This document shows positions 37,726-37,854 of a stretch of DNA of 37,854 nucleotides, one piece after another. Both the position numbers and the translations under genes were made by a program. The notes below the pieces were generated by a model, which was not told the DNA's origin, did not search any database, and worked only from the letters and a program-made list of their open reading frames with translations. Position 1 is the first letter of the stretch. Each line of letters starts with the position of its first letter. The stretch is from Bacilli bacterium (GTDB lineage Bacteria > Bacillota_I > Bacilli_A > RF39 > UBA660): positions 1 to 37,854 of the forward strand of contig JAQVWT010000004.1 in NCBI GenBank assembly GCA_028709545.1, written 5' to 3'.

Positions 37726-37854
37726 TATTACCTCTTATAATAAAGTCAAGTAAATTCTATCTTGTTTATAGTATTTACATTTCTTTATTCCTTTCTTTTA
37801 TTTTTGTTTGATATTTTATATACTTTTTAAGTAGATATAAGCATATTTAAAACT

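Noticed and set aside
1-37854. tRNA or rRNA genes
   Set aside because: No cloverleaf with GC-paired stems or rRNA core sequence recognised by eye in intergenic gaps; a tRNAscan/Infernal run would be decisive

Overview
Low-GC, Firmicutes/Mollicutes-like (RF39/Erysipelotrichia-type) chromosomal window. Positions ~0.4-18 kb hold a co-directional minus-strand type IV secretion/conjugation-like locus: VirD4/TraG, VirB4, TrsD-like, PrgI/VirB3-like, VirB6-like, three VirB2-like small proteins, NTF2/VirB8-like proteins, an M23 plus lysozyme-like hydrolase, an SGNH-NlpC/P60 fusion, and an unexpected TadZ/CpaE-like ATPase with two small pilin-like proteins. It lies downstream of three secreted or anchored surface proteins (cadherin-like beta-sandwich repeats; an NPQTG anchor). 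Positions 21.8-28.6 kb carry core genes: dnaI, dnaB, a degenerate RNase J, ssb and sufB. An IS1595-type element (27-bp perfect TIRs, 8-bp TSD) is inserted into the loop of a transcription terminator at 29.05-30.22 kb. The right-hand 7 kb (30.2-37.8 kb) is an accessory island. Three same-orientation copies of spoVS, two of them C-terminally altered, punctuate two cargo modules. Module 1 is a plus-strand operon of a nucleotidyltransferase, a degenerate MetRS-like class I aminoacyl-tRNA-synthetase homologue and an S51-like peptidase. Module 2 is a minus-strand operon of NUDIX, dTMP-kinase-like, ASCH-like and a frameshifted SAM methyltransferase. The best candidate for an undescribed system is module 1 and its spoVS-bracketed setting. 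All family calls come from reading motifs by eye; no database search was run.
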